DNA from: Agapetus fuscipes
Taxonomy: Eukaryota; Arthropoda; Insecta; Trichoptera; Glossosomatidae
Length of the DNA stretch: 64,000 nucleotides
Direction of reading: 5' to 3'
Assembly (NCBI GenBank): GCA_951799405.1
Contig: OX637363.1
Span: 2,542,001 to 2,606,000, forward strand
The notes below the pieces were generated by a model. That model was not told the DNA's origin. It saw only the letters and a list, made by a program, of their open reading frames with translations, and did not search any database. The stretch's first letter is position 1, and each line of letters begins with the position of its first letter. The position numbers and the translations under genes are program-made. Below, piece by piece: positions 1-11,084 of this stretch.

Positions 1-254
1 CTTGTTGTAGAAGCGCAGAGGTGTTTACGAGCTTGGTCGTCGCTACAAACCGCCAATACTCAAGCAAGACCCAGTTGATGTAAGGCTGAATGGACCTTTT
101 AGTGGCCGGTCTTTGGTAAAGGAAGATTTTTTTCTAACCCAGTAAAGAGCGTATTTAAAAATATAAATGGTGTAATTTTTTTGTGCTCTGCCAGGATTCG
201 AACCCTCAAACTTACATTTACGAGTCAGAAGTGTTAGGACTACGGACCGGTCAT
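1..254 (-). mobile_element. SINE S1 copy, cut by window start
   Basis: Minus-strand S1. The tRNA-like head is at the right end: 'gaccggtccgtag' A-box region near 254 and a B-box match (ggttcgaatcc type, read in reverse as ggattcgaaccc near 193-204). The body runs left to the window edge. The copy is diverged but full across the part seen. Confidence 0.75.
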
Positions 255-990
255 TACTATCGACGTCAGACTCCAAAAGCAGCGTCATTTACCGGTAGAC
301 CATCGACCGGATTTCAATTCAGACAAAAAAAACTATTTTTTTCGAATATTTAAAAGAATAGTGCACGATAAATCAATCAACCATTTATATCGACGGTTAA
401 AGAGTAATGGAGCATAAGCGACAAAAACTAAATTGTTTAGGAAAGCCGTTTCAAATGTGAGATTGCAAAACAATGGCATAACTCTTTTATTTTTTATCAT
501 ATCGTTAAAATCAAAACATTTATAAAATTAAAAAAAAGAAAAGCATCAATTGGCATTTCTATTAATGTGGTTTTACGATTTGTTTTATGTCACAAGCGCC
601 TTTAGGACAAAAAAGGCCAAAATCTTGTCGGTCCCACCAAAACCATACTTCGAAAACGCAGCTGTTTGCTTGGGCACAAACAACAAAAAATCATCGTAGA
701 GCAATGGGAGTGAGCGCATTAGAAAAAGCAGAAAATTTAAAGTAGGATAGCATTCATAATTCAATTTTGATCAAAACGTCGCTTATCCCTTACTGCCTTT
801 TAACCGTCGTTATTATTAAATATTCAAATTATACGATAAAAGAAATCTGAAGTTTTTTGCTTTCATCGAGATCACGACCATTTAAGGATTTTAATAAAAA
901 ATAAAATCACTTAGTCGAAATCCGGATTCTGCATTTTTTTTTGGTATCACGACTTCCATAATCTTAAATGCAAATAAATTTTTCTACACT
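255..990. other. AT-rich intergenic stretch, nothing recognised
   Basis: No open frame, repeat terminus or RNA gene that I can support. It contains short A/T runs only. Confidence 0.5.
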
Positions 991-995
991 GCGCT

Positions 996-1790
996 CCTTG
1001 ACTTATAGGTTGGTATGAGGCTGACCACCCATACTGTAAAAAATGGTTCACTTTGCCAATGCCACTCCTGTTTCAGGGAAGGACGGCAAGAGTTGCAGGG
1101 CTTATGTTCATTTGAGGTTTGGTTTTAATTTGTAAGTAGGTACACATTCAGCATTTGTAAGTGTGAACTAGCACATGTCTGTTTGTTGGCATGCATTTGA
1201 CTTCATTGAATGTTGATGTATCTTTGCAACTTAGATTATAGATTATTATTTATATTTTATTCCTTGACTTATAGGTTGGTATGCGGCTGACCACTCATAC
1301 TGTAAAAATAGTTCACTTTGCCAATGTCACTCCTGTTTCAGGGAAGGACGGCAAGAGTTGCAGGGTTAATGTTCATTTGAGGTTTGGTTTTAATTTGTAA
1401 GTAGGTACACATTCAGCATTTGTAAGTGTGAACTTACACATGTCTGTTTGTTGGCATGCATTTGACTTCATTGAATGTTGATGTATCTTTGCAACTTAGA
1501 TTATAGATTATTTTTATATAAAATTTTATTCCTTGACTTATAGGTTGGTATGAGGCTGACCACCCATACTGTAAAAAATGGTTCACTTTGCCAATGTCAC
1601 CCCTGTTTCAGGGAGTGTCGGCAAGAGTTGCAGGGCTTATGTTCATTTGAGGTTTGGATTTTATTTGTAAGTACACAATCAGCATTTGTAAGCGCGAACT
1701 ACACGTTTTTTTTGTTTGTGGGCATACATCTGAGAGCTTTGAATGAATATATCCTTGCAACTTAGATTATAGATTATAGATTATTATTTA
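996..1790 (+). repeat. Three head-to-tail copies of R1
   Basis: Three R1 units start at about 996, 1262 and 1532, each opening with 'ccttgacttatagg' and ending in 'gcaacttagattatagatta'. The spacing of 266-270 bp is one unit length, so this is a true tandem array rather than scattered insertions. The units are nearly identical and share the same tail variant. Confidence 0.85.
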
Positions 1791-2196
1791 TGGATTAATT
1801 AATTTGGTACCAAATGAGAATGAATTGCATTGCTAACGAGTTTAATTTTAATAGTTAAAAAAAAACGTTATTGACATTTCCAACAGTAGTCAATAGACTT
1901 GTATCCATAATTTTTGTAAAATCAATTGAACGCAATTGATTGCTCAATTTTCTTTTTAAAATCAAGGTTGTCGGCAAGCTCGTTAATTGGGAAGGCACGC
2001 CAAGATGAAACTAACATTTCGTAAAGAAAAAATGCAAACCAAATTATGCATATGTTTGAAATGGAATATGTTGACATGACATTGCAATGTTTATCTATAA
2101 TTTTTGGACCCACTTCAATTAAGGTTGCGTTTTTTTTTACGTAAAAATTTAAGTAAACAAATTGAGAAATTTACGGTTGACGATTGCATGTTGCGT

Positions 2197-2360
2197 ATAA
2201 TAATAATAATATGAGGATGATTTATTTGGTGAGTGCTGTTTTTGTGTGTGTCACACCTCAAAAGCCCTCTGCGAGCTTGGTAATCGCTGTAGAGAGCGCC
2301 AATTCTCAAGCCAGACACAATTGCTGTAAGGCTGGATGGACCTTTAGTGACCGGTCTTGA
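2197..2360 (-). mobile_element. SINE S1 (tail variant 2), truncated
   Basis: It carries the alternative S1 3' tail, with (aat)n and 'tcacacctcaaaagccctc' replacing the 'cctgtgcgggagactccc' tail. The head is missing: it breaks at 'gaccggtctt' and runs into a 42-bp tandem duplication. Confidence 0.7.
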
Positions 2361-2444
2361 CAAATCGCTCCCCCAGTTCTTGTTTGCCGTATACGCCAAA
2401 GTCAAATCGCTCCCCCAGTTCTTGTTTGCCGTATACGCCAAAGT
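2361..2444. repeat. 42-bp perfect tandem duplication
   Basis: Two abutting copies start at 2361 and 2403 with 'caaatcgctcccccag' and end with 'gtatacgccaaagt'. The unit is not otherwise present in the window. Confidence 0.85.
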
Positions 2445-2654
2445 CTTGTCAAATATGACTTTTTCATGCAGTTGTCTTATGAATCAAATTCTACACAATC
2501 TGAGCTAAGAAAAACCGTAAAACTCGATAATGTGAGAGTTATTTTAAATACTTTTTCAATAAATTTCTTGTTTTCATAAGACACATTGGTCCAGTACACA
2601 TGGAAACATTGCTCATGTAAAATTTTCTCAATGGTGTATACGATAAACAAGAAA

Positions 2655-2798
2655 TTCTGAATGTGTACTTACAAATTACAACAAAACCTCAAATGAACAT
2701 ACACCATGCAACTTTTGCCTATCTTCCCTGAAACAGGGGTGACATTGGCAAAGTGAACCATGTTTTACAGTATGGGTGGTCAGCTTTATGCCAACATC
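2655..2798 (-). repeat. R1 fragment
   Basis: Minus-strand partial R1: the block 'cctgaaacaggggtgacat' followed by 'tatgggtggtcag'. The (TTAGA)n tail end is missing. Confidence 0.75.
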
Positions 2799-2920
2799 TA
2801 GGAATAACCTAAACTACCGGATATCCGAAATAAAACAAAAATATTCGTATCCATAACTGAATCCGATTTTACAGTTTAGGATATTGTCGGATAGGGGTGA
2901 AATCTAAATAAAACCCTTTT

Positions 2921-3160
2921 CTATAATCTTTAACCTAAGTTGCACAGATTGAATGCATGCCCAAAAACAAATAAGTGTAAGTTCACGCTTACAAACGCTG
3001 CACGTGTACTTCGATATACATATAAAAGTCCAAACCTCAAATAAACATAATCCCAGCGACTTTTGATGACCTTCCCTAAAACAGGGGTGACGTTGCGTTG
3101 GCTAAGTGAACCATTTTTTACAATATGCGTGGTCAGCTTTGTACAACCTATAAGTTTAAG
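2921..3160 (-). repeat. R1 copy
   Basis: Nearly full-length but diverged. It has a short insertion ('gcgttg' repeat) inside the 'gacgttg..ggctaagtg' block. Confidence 0.8.
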
Positions 3161-3297
3161 AACAAGTCTCCTTTAAATCAAAATAAATGAATGAGGGACT
3201 AATGAGGCCAATATCTCTTTTTTGCCAGGTTGGTGGGTCACATAACAAATTAATTTTTACAAAAATCAAGTAAACAACGAAAAGATCTTCATTATGT

Positions 3298-3450
3298 CTC
3301 TAATCTAATAATCTAATCTAAGTTGCAAAGATATGTTACATTGGAGATTCACATTACATGCATTCTCACAACCAGACACGTAGAAGTTCGCGCTTGCACA
3401 TGCCTTATGTGAACCTACACAAAAAAAACAAATCTCAAATGGACATACAC
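3298..3450 (-). repeat. R1 fragment truncated at the T1 satellite
   Basis: It begins with the tail repeat '(tctaa)n gttgcaaag' and is cut off after 'ggacatacacc', immediately before the satellite array. Confidence 0.8.
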
Positions 3451-3468
3451 CATCTCGAGAAGAAAAAT

Positions 3469-4508
3469 CATGTTATTTTCCAATAGATTATTTGCCCTAA
3501 GTTTGATCCCCTCAGTAGTGAAAATAAATAGGTTCCACCCGCCAATGCTACACCTTCAAGGATAAGCCGGCGAGATGTAGCACGCATTTTGCTGACATCA
3601 TATTGTAATTTCCCAACAGATGATTTGTCCTAAGTTTGATCCCCTCAGCAGTAAATACAAATAGGTTCCACCCGCCAATGCTACACCTTCAAGGATAAGC
3701 CGGCGAGATGTAGCACGCATTTTGCTGACATCATGTAATTTCCCAACAGATGATTTGTCCTAAGTTTGATCCCCTCAGCAGTAAATACAAATAGGTTCCA
3801 CCCGCCAATGCTACACCTTCAAGGTAAGCCGGCGAGATGTAGCACGCATTTTGCTGACATCATGTAATTTCCCAACAGATGATTTGTCCTAAGTTTGATC
3901 CCCTCAGCAGTAAATACAAATAGGTTCCACCCGCCAATGCTACACCTTCAAGGTAAGCCGGCGAGATGTAGCACGCATTTTGCTGACATCATGTAATTTC
4001 CCAACAGATGATTTGTCCTAAGTTTGATCCCCTCAGCAGTAAATACAAATAGGTTCCACCCGCCAATGCTACACCTTCAAGGATAAGCCGGCGAGATGTA
4101 GCACGCATTTTGCTGACATCATGTAATTTCCCAACAGATGATTTGTCCTAAGTTTGATCCCCTCAGCAGTAAATACAAATAGGTTCCACCCGCCAATGCT
4201 ACACCTTCAAGGTAAGCCGGCGAGATGTAGCACGCATTTTGCTGACATCATGTAATTTCCCAACAGATGATTTGTCCTAAGTTTGATCCCCTCAGCAGTA
4301 AATACAAATAGGTTCCACCCGCCAATGCTACACCTTCAAGGATAAGCCAGCGAGATGTAGCACGCATTTTGCCGACATCATGTAATTTCCCAACAGATGA
4401 TTTGTCCTAAGTTTGATCCTCTCAGCAGTAAATATAAATAGGTTCCAGCCGCCAATGCTACACCTTCAAGGATAAGCCAGCGAGATGTAGCACGCATTTT
4501 GCTGATAT
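3469..4508. repeat. T1 satellite: eight 129/130-bp units
   Basis: The anchor 'cccaacagatgatttgtcc' occurs at 3612, 3742, 3871, 4000, 4130, 4259 and 4389, and a diverged first unit starts near 3469. Units are 129 or 130 bp; the difference is a single base in 'aaggataagcc' versus 'aaggtaagcc'. The inner units are almost identical and the outer two more diverged, as expected if units are exchanged mainly in the middle. The array separates an R1 fragment from a LINE N1b 3' fragment. Confidence 0.93.
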
Positions 4509-4510
4509 TA

Positions 4511-4803
4511 TAACATCTCGAAAGAATGGATGATGAACGACTAACGAAGAAAGTGTACAAAGGAAATGTCAGAGGAAAGCGCGGAAGGGGAAGGCCGAGG
4601 AAAGAATGGTTAGACCAAATAGGTGAGATTGCGAAAGAATGGAACCTGCAGAGTGAAAATAAGAGAAGAGTATGTATGAAAAAGGTGATGAATATTGAGG
4701 AAATGAAAGTGGTTTGTAAGGACAGAAAAAAGTGGAGGCGCATCTGCGGAGGTACCGGCCACCCCTAGTGGAACGGCGGCAGGATACAGTAACAGTATGT
4801 AAT
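4511..4803 (+). mobile_element. LINE N1b 3' fragment (reverse transcriptase C-terminus)
   Basis: It encodes the carboxy end of a LINE reverse-transcriptase polyprotein: M-D-D-E-R-L-T-K-K-V-Y, then G-R-G-R-P-R-K, and ending K-W-R-R-I-C-G-G-T-G-H-P before the stop at 4766-4768. The RT catalytic core is absent. The subfamily ends in 'cggcaggatacagtaacag', not in R1. Confidence 0.8.
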
Positions 4804-4910
4804 TTTATAAATATTTTAAACCCATTATGTAACGAAGCATCTTCTTTATATATTTTATTATCTTGAATAATTCAATACACGTTTAACCATTTGAGTGCTG
4901 CGTTGCCATT

Positions 4911-5216
4911 ATTTAATAATAATATTAGGACGACTTATTTTCTGAGCTCTGTTTTTGTGTGAATCACACCTAAAAGTCTTTTGGTAGTTTGGTTGTCGCT
5001 ATAACAAGCGCCGATTCTCAAGCAAGACCCAGTTCCGGTAAGCTGGATGTACCTTCGATGACTGGTCTTTGGTAAAGGTGTGTGAATTTTTGAACCCAGC
5101 GAAAAGTAGGTATATTAATCAATATAAAGAGATAGTTTTTGTGCTCCCCCGGGATTCGAACCCATAAAAACGATTTACGAGTGCAAATTGATAACCACTA
5201 GACTAAGGACCGGTCG
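4911..5216 (-). mobile_element. SINE S1 (tail variant 2)
   Basis: Complete minus-strand copy from the (aat)n tail at 4911 to the tRNA-like head near 5216, with the B-box region as 'gggattcgaaccc' at 5152-5164. Confidence 0.8.
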
Positions 5217-5485
5217 AATCTTGTACAAATTGCAAACCTTGATCCATTATTCTGTGAAAGGTTAAAAAATTGTGATATCTTTCAAGTTTAATGAGAATGT
5301 AAGATAAATAATACAAAATAACGAAAAAATATGGTTATGGATTTTTACAGAATAAAAAATATTATAAGCCTGACAAAGTGCAATCATTACATTTAATAAG
5401 CTGTGAGATACAATAAAAGAAAGAAAAATATGACCAAAAATGACTTTGTAACTGTGATAAACGCAAAACGCAACTAAACGCAACT

Positions 5486-5803
5486 AAGCTACACATATAG
5501 TGTAACTTCTTGCCGCGTTATCCCCGAAGGGGTCGCATGTGGAGAGTTGAACCTATTTATTTTTACAGGTAAGGGGGCCGGCCTTACGCCATCCACTTCA
5601 GTTGAAGTGGAGGTTTCCCAGCTCCAGAGAGTGCTGGTACTCATTTCTTGTGAAGGCTGAGTAAACCTTGCCGGTATTTTATTTTAGGGTTTGAAATAAA
5701 CACCGAAACGGGAAATCATTTCTGACACCCTCGGTGGGATTCGAACCCGAGCTTTCGGCATGGAATGCAAGCACTCTACCACCTGAGCTATCGACCGGAC
5801 ATA
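5486..5803 (-). mobile_element. SINE S2, full length
   Basis: The right end carries a tRNA-like head with A box (reverse of 'tagctcaggtggtagag') and B box ('gggattcgaaccc' at 5737-5749). The body includes 'acttcagttgaagtgg', a small hairpin, and the element ends with 'aagctacacatatagtg'. A Pol III internal promoter is inferred from the boxes. Confidence 0.85.
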
Positions 5804-5832
5804 GATTTGTAAAATTATGGAATATCCTATTG

Positions 5833-6098
5833 TTCCTTGACTTATAGGTTGGTATGCGGCTGACCACCCATGGTGTAAAAATGGTTCACTTTGCCAATGT
5901 CATCCCTGTTACAGGGAAGGACGGCAAGCGTTGCAGGATGTATGTCCATTTGAGATTTGGTTTTTATGTTGTAGGTTCACATGAGGCATGTGCAAGAGCG
6001 AACTTGTACGTGTCTGGTTTTGAGAATGCATGTAATGTGAATCTCCAATTTAATATATATTTGCAACTTAGATTATATTAGATTAGATTAGATTATCC
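5833..6098 (+). repeat. R1 copy, full length
   Basis: It starts at 'ttccttgacttatagg', has no upstream LINE sequence, and ends in about four TTAGA-type tail units. Confidence 0.85.
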
Positions 6099-6960
6099 AG
6101 AGACGAGGATAATAAACATTTGCTTAATTTATTTGGTGTTGTTTGTGTGTCAACTGGCCAAGCTTGGTTAAGGCTAGAACTTCTAGAAAAAGAATTCAGA
6201 AAAAAATCTTAATAGCTGTAAGTCTGGAGGGACTTTTGGAGACGATATCTGGTAAAAGCATATGAAGATATACATCTTCATATCTTCATCTTATACATAC
6301 AAAAAAGTGATTAAACTTATAGTGAATGTAGTATTATAAAAAACAGATATATGAATGGTTATTTTTAAATGGTTTTCGCCATCCTTAGTCTAGGTGAAAA
6401 AGGGTTAATTTCAGCGCCAGGTCTATTTCGCGTAACTCTCTGAAAGGTGCTTTGCATGCCAATTTAAGTAAGACTCTAGTTATTTTTTATAGAATCATTG
6501 GCACTCTAATTATTCCCACAGTAATATGAACTTCTAATTAATATCAAATAGTTTTTTTAGGCAACATCCTGCTTAACCCAACAAATCTTTTCTATTAGAA
6601 AATAAAATAGACAAAAGCGTGTTTAGAAAAGGGAAACAACAATGAATTTGTTATTTTCTTTCACTGTAACTAAAGCGAACATTTTTTACGATTTTAATTT
6701 TTTATTGACTTGGTAACAGATAGGTTAAAAAGGTCTTTACATTATCAGTATACATGTTGTGCAATAAAACAACTTATGTATGAAAATTTGAAATGCCATA
6801 CAGCATGAATTTCGGTTTGCAAAATCAAATGAATTGTTGCAATTTTATTGATTCTTCTTCTGCGTGCTCCTCTCCTAAAAAAAATGGCACAGATAGATTT
6901 TAAAAATGAATTTACTCAATTATTTGTGTGTGTTTTGTTTTTACACACACAGACAGGATA
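6099..6960. other. Unassigned AT-rich sequence
   Basis: There is a degenerate S1-like phrase near 6205-6250 ('aatagctgtaagtctggagggacttt'); otherwise nothing that I can identify. Confidence 0.4.
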
Positions 6961-6964
6961 ATTC

Positions 6965-7285
6965 GTGTCTTCTTCTCCAGTTTCAATCCTAGGATTGGCT
7001 TGCAGCAATTTTTTTCACTCTTCTCCTCCATTCTTCCCTGTCTTGTGCGGCTCTTTTAAGGTCTGCATATGATGAGCAGCGCACGTCCACCAACAGGTCC
7101 TTCAGATATTCTTGGCGTGGGCGTCCCCTAGAGTTGGTCCCCTCGGTCATCCCCTCTATTATGGCATGCAAGAGACCTTCTTGTCGTATTACATGGCCGA
7201 TCCATCTTGCACGCCTTTCGGACAAAGTCCTGAGCAGTTGCCTTCCTCCTTCGATTCTTTGGAGAACCTCCTCCGTGCGCTATCC
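6965..7285 (-). mobile_element. LINE N2 3' fragment
   Basis: The minus-strand frame 7225-6989 reads M-S-E-R-R-A-R-W-I-G-H-V, then S-R-G-R-P-R-Q-E-Y, and ends W-R-R-R-V-K. This is the conserved carboxy terminus of an RTE-like LINE polyprotein. The same family recurs at 48,535-48,748. The fragment is strongly 5'-truncated. Confidence 0.75.
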
Positions 7286-7620
7286 GTGTGCTAAGTGTTT
7301 ATTTTTCGTTTATTTTTTTATTTGAAAAAGTAAAAAAAATGACGTAGATTTCATATTGTATTGAACTACCGAGCCAGAGGTTGAAGAGATAATTTTTCCC
7401 ATTGAAACGGTTCAGTTCAAAACTTCTTTTAAACTTTCAAGCGTTTGATTTATCTAGTTTATTGTTGCATACAAACATTTCTTTTCTTCCATGTCTCAAT
7501 TAGACAAAGGATTTGCAATGAACTATGACAGAGAATACGACATGATCAGTAATTTCACTTGAGTATATTTGTAGAGAAACTAACTAGAAGTACTATTTCG
7601 ATAGCACCTGTGTGTTAATC

Positions 7621-7996
7621 TATGATGTTGGCGGCTAGGGTTTTTTAAATTAAAAATTGTTTTCTGTTAGTTTTTGATGTCCATACCTACATATTATAAT
7701 TTGTTGATTTTAAAAATGTAATTTGTTGTGTATGTTCCTTGACTTATAGGTTGGTATGCGGCTGACCAGTCACCCATGCTGTAGAAAATGGTTCACTTTG
7801 TCAATGTCACCTTTGTTTCAGGGAAGGTTGGCAGGAGTTGTAAGGTGTATGTTCATTTGAGATTCGGGTTTTCATATTGTAGGACTACATGCGGCATGTT
7901 TGAGCGCGAACTTAAACATGTCTGTTTTGTGAAAATGCATATAATGTAAATCTCTAATGTTACTTATATTTTGCAACTTAGATTAGATTAGAAGGT
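7621..7996 (+). mobile_element. LINE N1a 3'UTR plus R1 tail
   Basis: 'atgttggcggctagggtttt' at the left is the 3'UTR found after the N1a stop codon elsewhere. It runs without a break into R1 at 7736. This is one of the copies showing that R1 is the N1a 3' end. Confidence 0.8.
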
Positions 7997-8084
7997 CCAG
8001 GTTACTGTACATCCTGCTTATCATAGACACACGAAAAAGGTCAAATCGATGATAGCACCTTACCCTTCTGGGTTGCGCAGAGTG

Positions 8085-8205
8085 AAAAAAATGCGGAGAG
8101 CATGCATGAAGAAAGTGATGAATCTCGAAGAGATAGATGAAAGAGTGTGCAAGGACATAATAATGTGAGGCCCATCTACAAAGGCACTGACCACCTATAT
8201 CGCTA
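8085..8205 (+). mobile_element. Degenerate LINE N1b 3' fragment
   Basis: It retains 'gcatgcatgaagaaagtgatgaa' (M-K-K-V-M) and 'gcactgaccaccta', corresponding to the N1b T-G-H-P end. The frame is broken by deletions. Confidence 0.55.
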
Positions 8206-8676
8206 TGTATAAATCTGTTTACCTATAAAGGCGTAAATGTACTTTTTTTGATCAGAGAATTTTGAGACAAAAAAGTGACGAAGCACAAAGCTCCATGAAA
8301 TATATGACCTTCAAAAATTGACCTTGAATTGAGAGAGGTTAAACCTGTACAGAGCTCTCATCAGGGAAGTCTGACCTTCGTATAAGATTGGAATTGATGT
8401 CGGAATTCCAAACACTCAAGTCCGGTACTAGTATTTCAATAATTTAATAGGAATTGTTGGTAGTTAATAATATTTTATAGTTTTGCTGCATTATGAGTCA
8501 AAACCTTGACGGATGTGTGGATTAATCTATAGTTCAGTTATACAATGACTAAGTTATATACAATGATTAAGTATACAATAACTAACACAATGACTGTGTT
8601 TGGAAGAAAATGTAGTAATATGAAAAAACGATGTAGTACGGTTTTCACAGCTGTAAAAAAAGTTGATCTTGGTTTC
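8206..8676. other. Unassigned sequence
   Basis: It includes a local 'caatgactaagt.. caatgattaagt.. caataactaaca' minirepeat at 8543-8590. Nothing else was recognised. Confidence 0.4.
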
Positions 8677-8941
8677 TAATCTAATCTAATCAAATCTAAG
8701 CTGCAAAGATATATATATCATTTAGGATTCATATTAAATGCATTCCCACAAGCAGATATGTATAATTTCGCGCTAACACATGCCGCATGTGGACCTACAA
8801 TATAAAAACCCATCTCAAATGAACATAAGCCTTGCAACTCTTGCCGTCCTTCCCTGAAACAGGGGTGACATTGGCAAAGTGAACCAATTTTTTTTACAGT
8901 ATGGGTGGTCAGCCGCATAACAACCTATAAGTCAAGGAACA
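8677..8941 (-). repeat. R1 copy, full length
   Basis: Five-base tail repeats lie at the left, followed by an intact body, and it closes with 'ataagtcaaggaac'. A short N1a 3'UTR-like AT stretch may follow on the right. Confidence 0.85.
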
Positions 8942-9452
8942 TACATGACAAATTTATATTTTAAAAATATATCTAAAGAAACAAATTCTTACAGCCTAAC
9001 GATTAACAATCAATAATTGCCCTTTTTCAAATTGTAAATACGATGTTTTAAATACAATGTTTGTTTTATACTATTTAAATAAAGAATTATGTGGACATTA
9101 TCAAATCAATGAATTTAACTAATATGTGTTTCAATATGGTTGTACCCGGATTTTTTTTTTTCAATTTCGTTAACGTACACAAATAGAGTTTAAAAAATAT
9201 GTCTTAAATCATCAGTACATGTTAAAAAAAAAGGCTGCAATCTGCAATGAGGTTTGCATATGAATAAATATAGATCCTAATGGTATGCCTTTCGCCCGGG
9301 TTGCTAGGGAAAAGGCAAAAAATATTTTGTTACTGGTTTCTAAGGACTACAGTCCCATATAACATTGACGTTTGCTCGCCGAGAAAACAGCACAAAAAAA
9401 TTCAGAGTCCATATTGAATACGGGATGTGAACATTCAATACTTCTATCATAT
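8942..9452. other. Unassigned AT-rich sequence
   Basis: It contains a phrase at about 9296-9345 ('gcccgggttgctagggaaaaggcaaa') that recurs near 34,990-35,015, so it is part of some interspersed repeat that I cannot delimit. Confidence 0.4.
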
Positions 9453-9656
9453 TGCCACTTTGCCAATGTCACCCTTGTTTCAGGGAAGGTCTGCAAGAGT
9501 TGCAGGGTGTATGCTCATTTGAGATTCGGGTTTTTATATTGTAAGTCCACATGCGGCATGTTTAAGCGCGAGCGTTAATACGTGTCTGCTTGTGAAAATG
9601 CATATAATGTGAATCCTTAATGTTACATATATTTGCAACTTAGATTGGATTAGATA
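9453..9656 (+). repeat. R1, 5'-truncated
   Basis: It begins inside the unit at 'cactttgccaatgtcaccc' and ends in the TTAGA-type tail. Confidence 0.8.
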
Positions 9657-9772
9657 TTCGGTATTGCACTTTAGTTCGCATCCAAAAAAAGGTTCAGGTT
9701 TTGGTTGCGACGCTCATATACGGTTCTTACGTATTTAGATTTAGCGCAGTAGGTAGTAAAGTATCTACAGAT

Positions 9773-10003
9773 GTGTATTTGTATCTACTACTGTTATATT
9801 TCTACCTTTTATTTTTTTTTTGTATTTACACCTATTACTTTGTTATATTTGTACCTATTATTTTTTGGTATTTAAACCTTTTATTTTGTGATATTTGTAC
9901 CTTTTATTTTTTTGTATTTATACCTATTATTTTGTTATATTTGTACCTTTTATTTTTTTGTATTTATACCTATTATTTCTTTATATTTGTACCTATTATT
10001 TTA
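9773..10003. repeat. T-rich minisatellite
   Basis: About nine imperfect units of roughly 24 bp built on 'tatttgtaccttttattttt'. Translation gives a meaningless F/Y/I-rich frame. It lies directly beside an S1-5S element. Confidence 0.75.
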
Positions 10004-10069
10004 GATCTACAAAGTATATTTTTTAATCTATTCATTTTTATAGATGAGATTGAAGTATTCATACTTGTA

Positions 10070-10496
10070 ATAAATAATAATAATATTAGGATGATTTCTT
10101 TGGTGAGCGCTGTTTTTGTGTGTATCACACCTCAAGAGCCCTCTGCGAGCTTGGTCGTCGCTGTAGAAAGCGCCAATTCTCAAGCAAGACCCAGTTGTTG
10201 TAAGGTTGGATGGACCTTTCAGTGACCGGTCTTTGGTAAAGGTTTATGAATTTTTCAACCCAGCGAAGAGCACATTCGAAATATAAATGGTATATTTTGT
10301 GCTCCGCCGGGATCCGAATCCACAACCTTCCATTTACGAGTCCGAAGTGTTGCCTCTACGGACTTCGGACCGGTCCAAGATGCCAACGACACGCGGTGTA
10401 CCTGAGCGGTTACCTATCCAAGTACTGTCCGCGCCAAATGTTGCTTAACTTCGGTGATCTATGGGAACCGGTGCTTTCAACATGGTAACGTCGTTG
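10070..10496 (-). mobile_element. Chimeric SINE: 5S rRNA-derived head + S1 (tail variant 2)
   Basis: Read on the minus strand, 10,496 to about 10,376 resembles 5S rRNA. It has 'gatcaccgaagttaagcaac' (5S box A region), 'tacttggataggtaaccgc' (box C region) and the 'gtcgttggca' 3' end. After four bases it joins the S1 tRNA-like head ('ggaccggtcc'), body and (aat)n tail. Its tail differs from the copy at 14,198 although the 5S-S1 junction is the same. Confidence 0.85.
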
Positions 10497-10506
10497 TCTT
10501 TCGTGT

Positions 10507-10728
10507 ATAATCTAAAATCTAAGTTGCAAAGATATATAAACATTTAAATTCATATTGAATGCATCCCCACAAACAGACAGGTGTATGTTCGCGCTTACAA
10601 ATGCTGCATGTGTATAATATATACTTACAAATAAAAATTCAAGCCTCAAATGAACATACACCCTTCAGTTTTGACGACCTTCCCTGAAACAGGGGTGGAA
10701 TTGGCAAAGTGAACCCTTTTTTACAAAA
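10507..10728 (-). repeat. R1 copy, lacking the 5' ~30 bp
   Basis: The right side stops after 'ggcaaagtgaaccc' instead of continuing to 'ataagtcaagga'. Confidence 0.8.
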
Positions 10729-11084
10729 TGAAAAATTTACATTAAGTCTGGAAAAAAGAGTGATTAGCAACTGAAAATATTTTTGAAATGTACGAGTTTT
10801 TTATCGGTAGAAAATGTAGGTTTTATAAACAAGTGGTATATGGTGATGTAAGCCGGTGTACCTACGCATGTTTAATCAGGACATCGTTGGTTCGATTCCC
10901 TGGTATGACTGGATTAAAACATTGACTTCAAAGTCATAAAGATTCAACTATGTAAACTTAAATTACTTCATAATTAATTAATTTAATTGATAATTAATTA
11001 ATGTAAAATAATACTGGTTTTCTTTCGCAATGAGAAGTTTTTTTTAAATGCATTCCTACTTACTATTTATTCTTACATATTGTC
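10729..11084. other. Unassigned sequence
   Basis: A B-box-like 'ggttcgattcc' occurs near 10,888, but I find no matching tRNA fold or SINE body. Confidence 0.35.

Noticed and set aside
3469..4508. CRISPR-like regular array
   Set aside because: Units are 129/130 bp and repeated in full, with no variable spacers, in a eukaryotic genome; it is a satellite.
5833..6098. Telomere-like repeats at R1 tails
   Set aside because: The tail unit is TTAGA/GATTA with few copies, always attached to R1, not the insect TTAGG telomere.
9701..10225. 174-codon open frame as a membrane protein
   Set aside because: The hydrophobic F/Y/I content comes from a T-rich minisatellite and the 3' part is S1.
10376..10496. 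Functional 5S rRNA gene
   Set aside because: The 5S-like part is internally deleted and fused to S1 in all three copies; no terminator T-run follows it and no tandem 5S array is present.
10855..10920. Possible tRNA or SINE head from a 'ggttcgattcc' match
   Set aside because: No A box at the right distance and no cloverleaf that I can draw.
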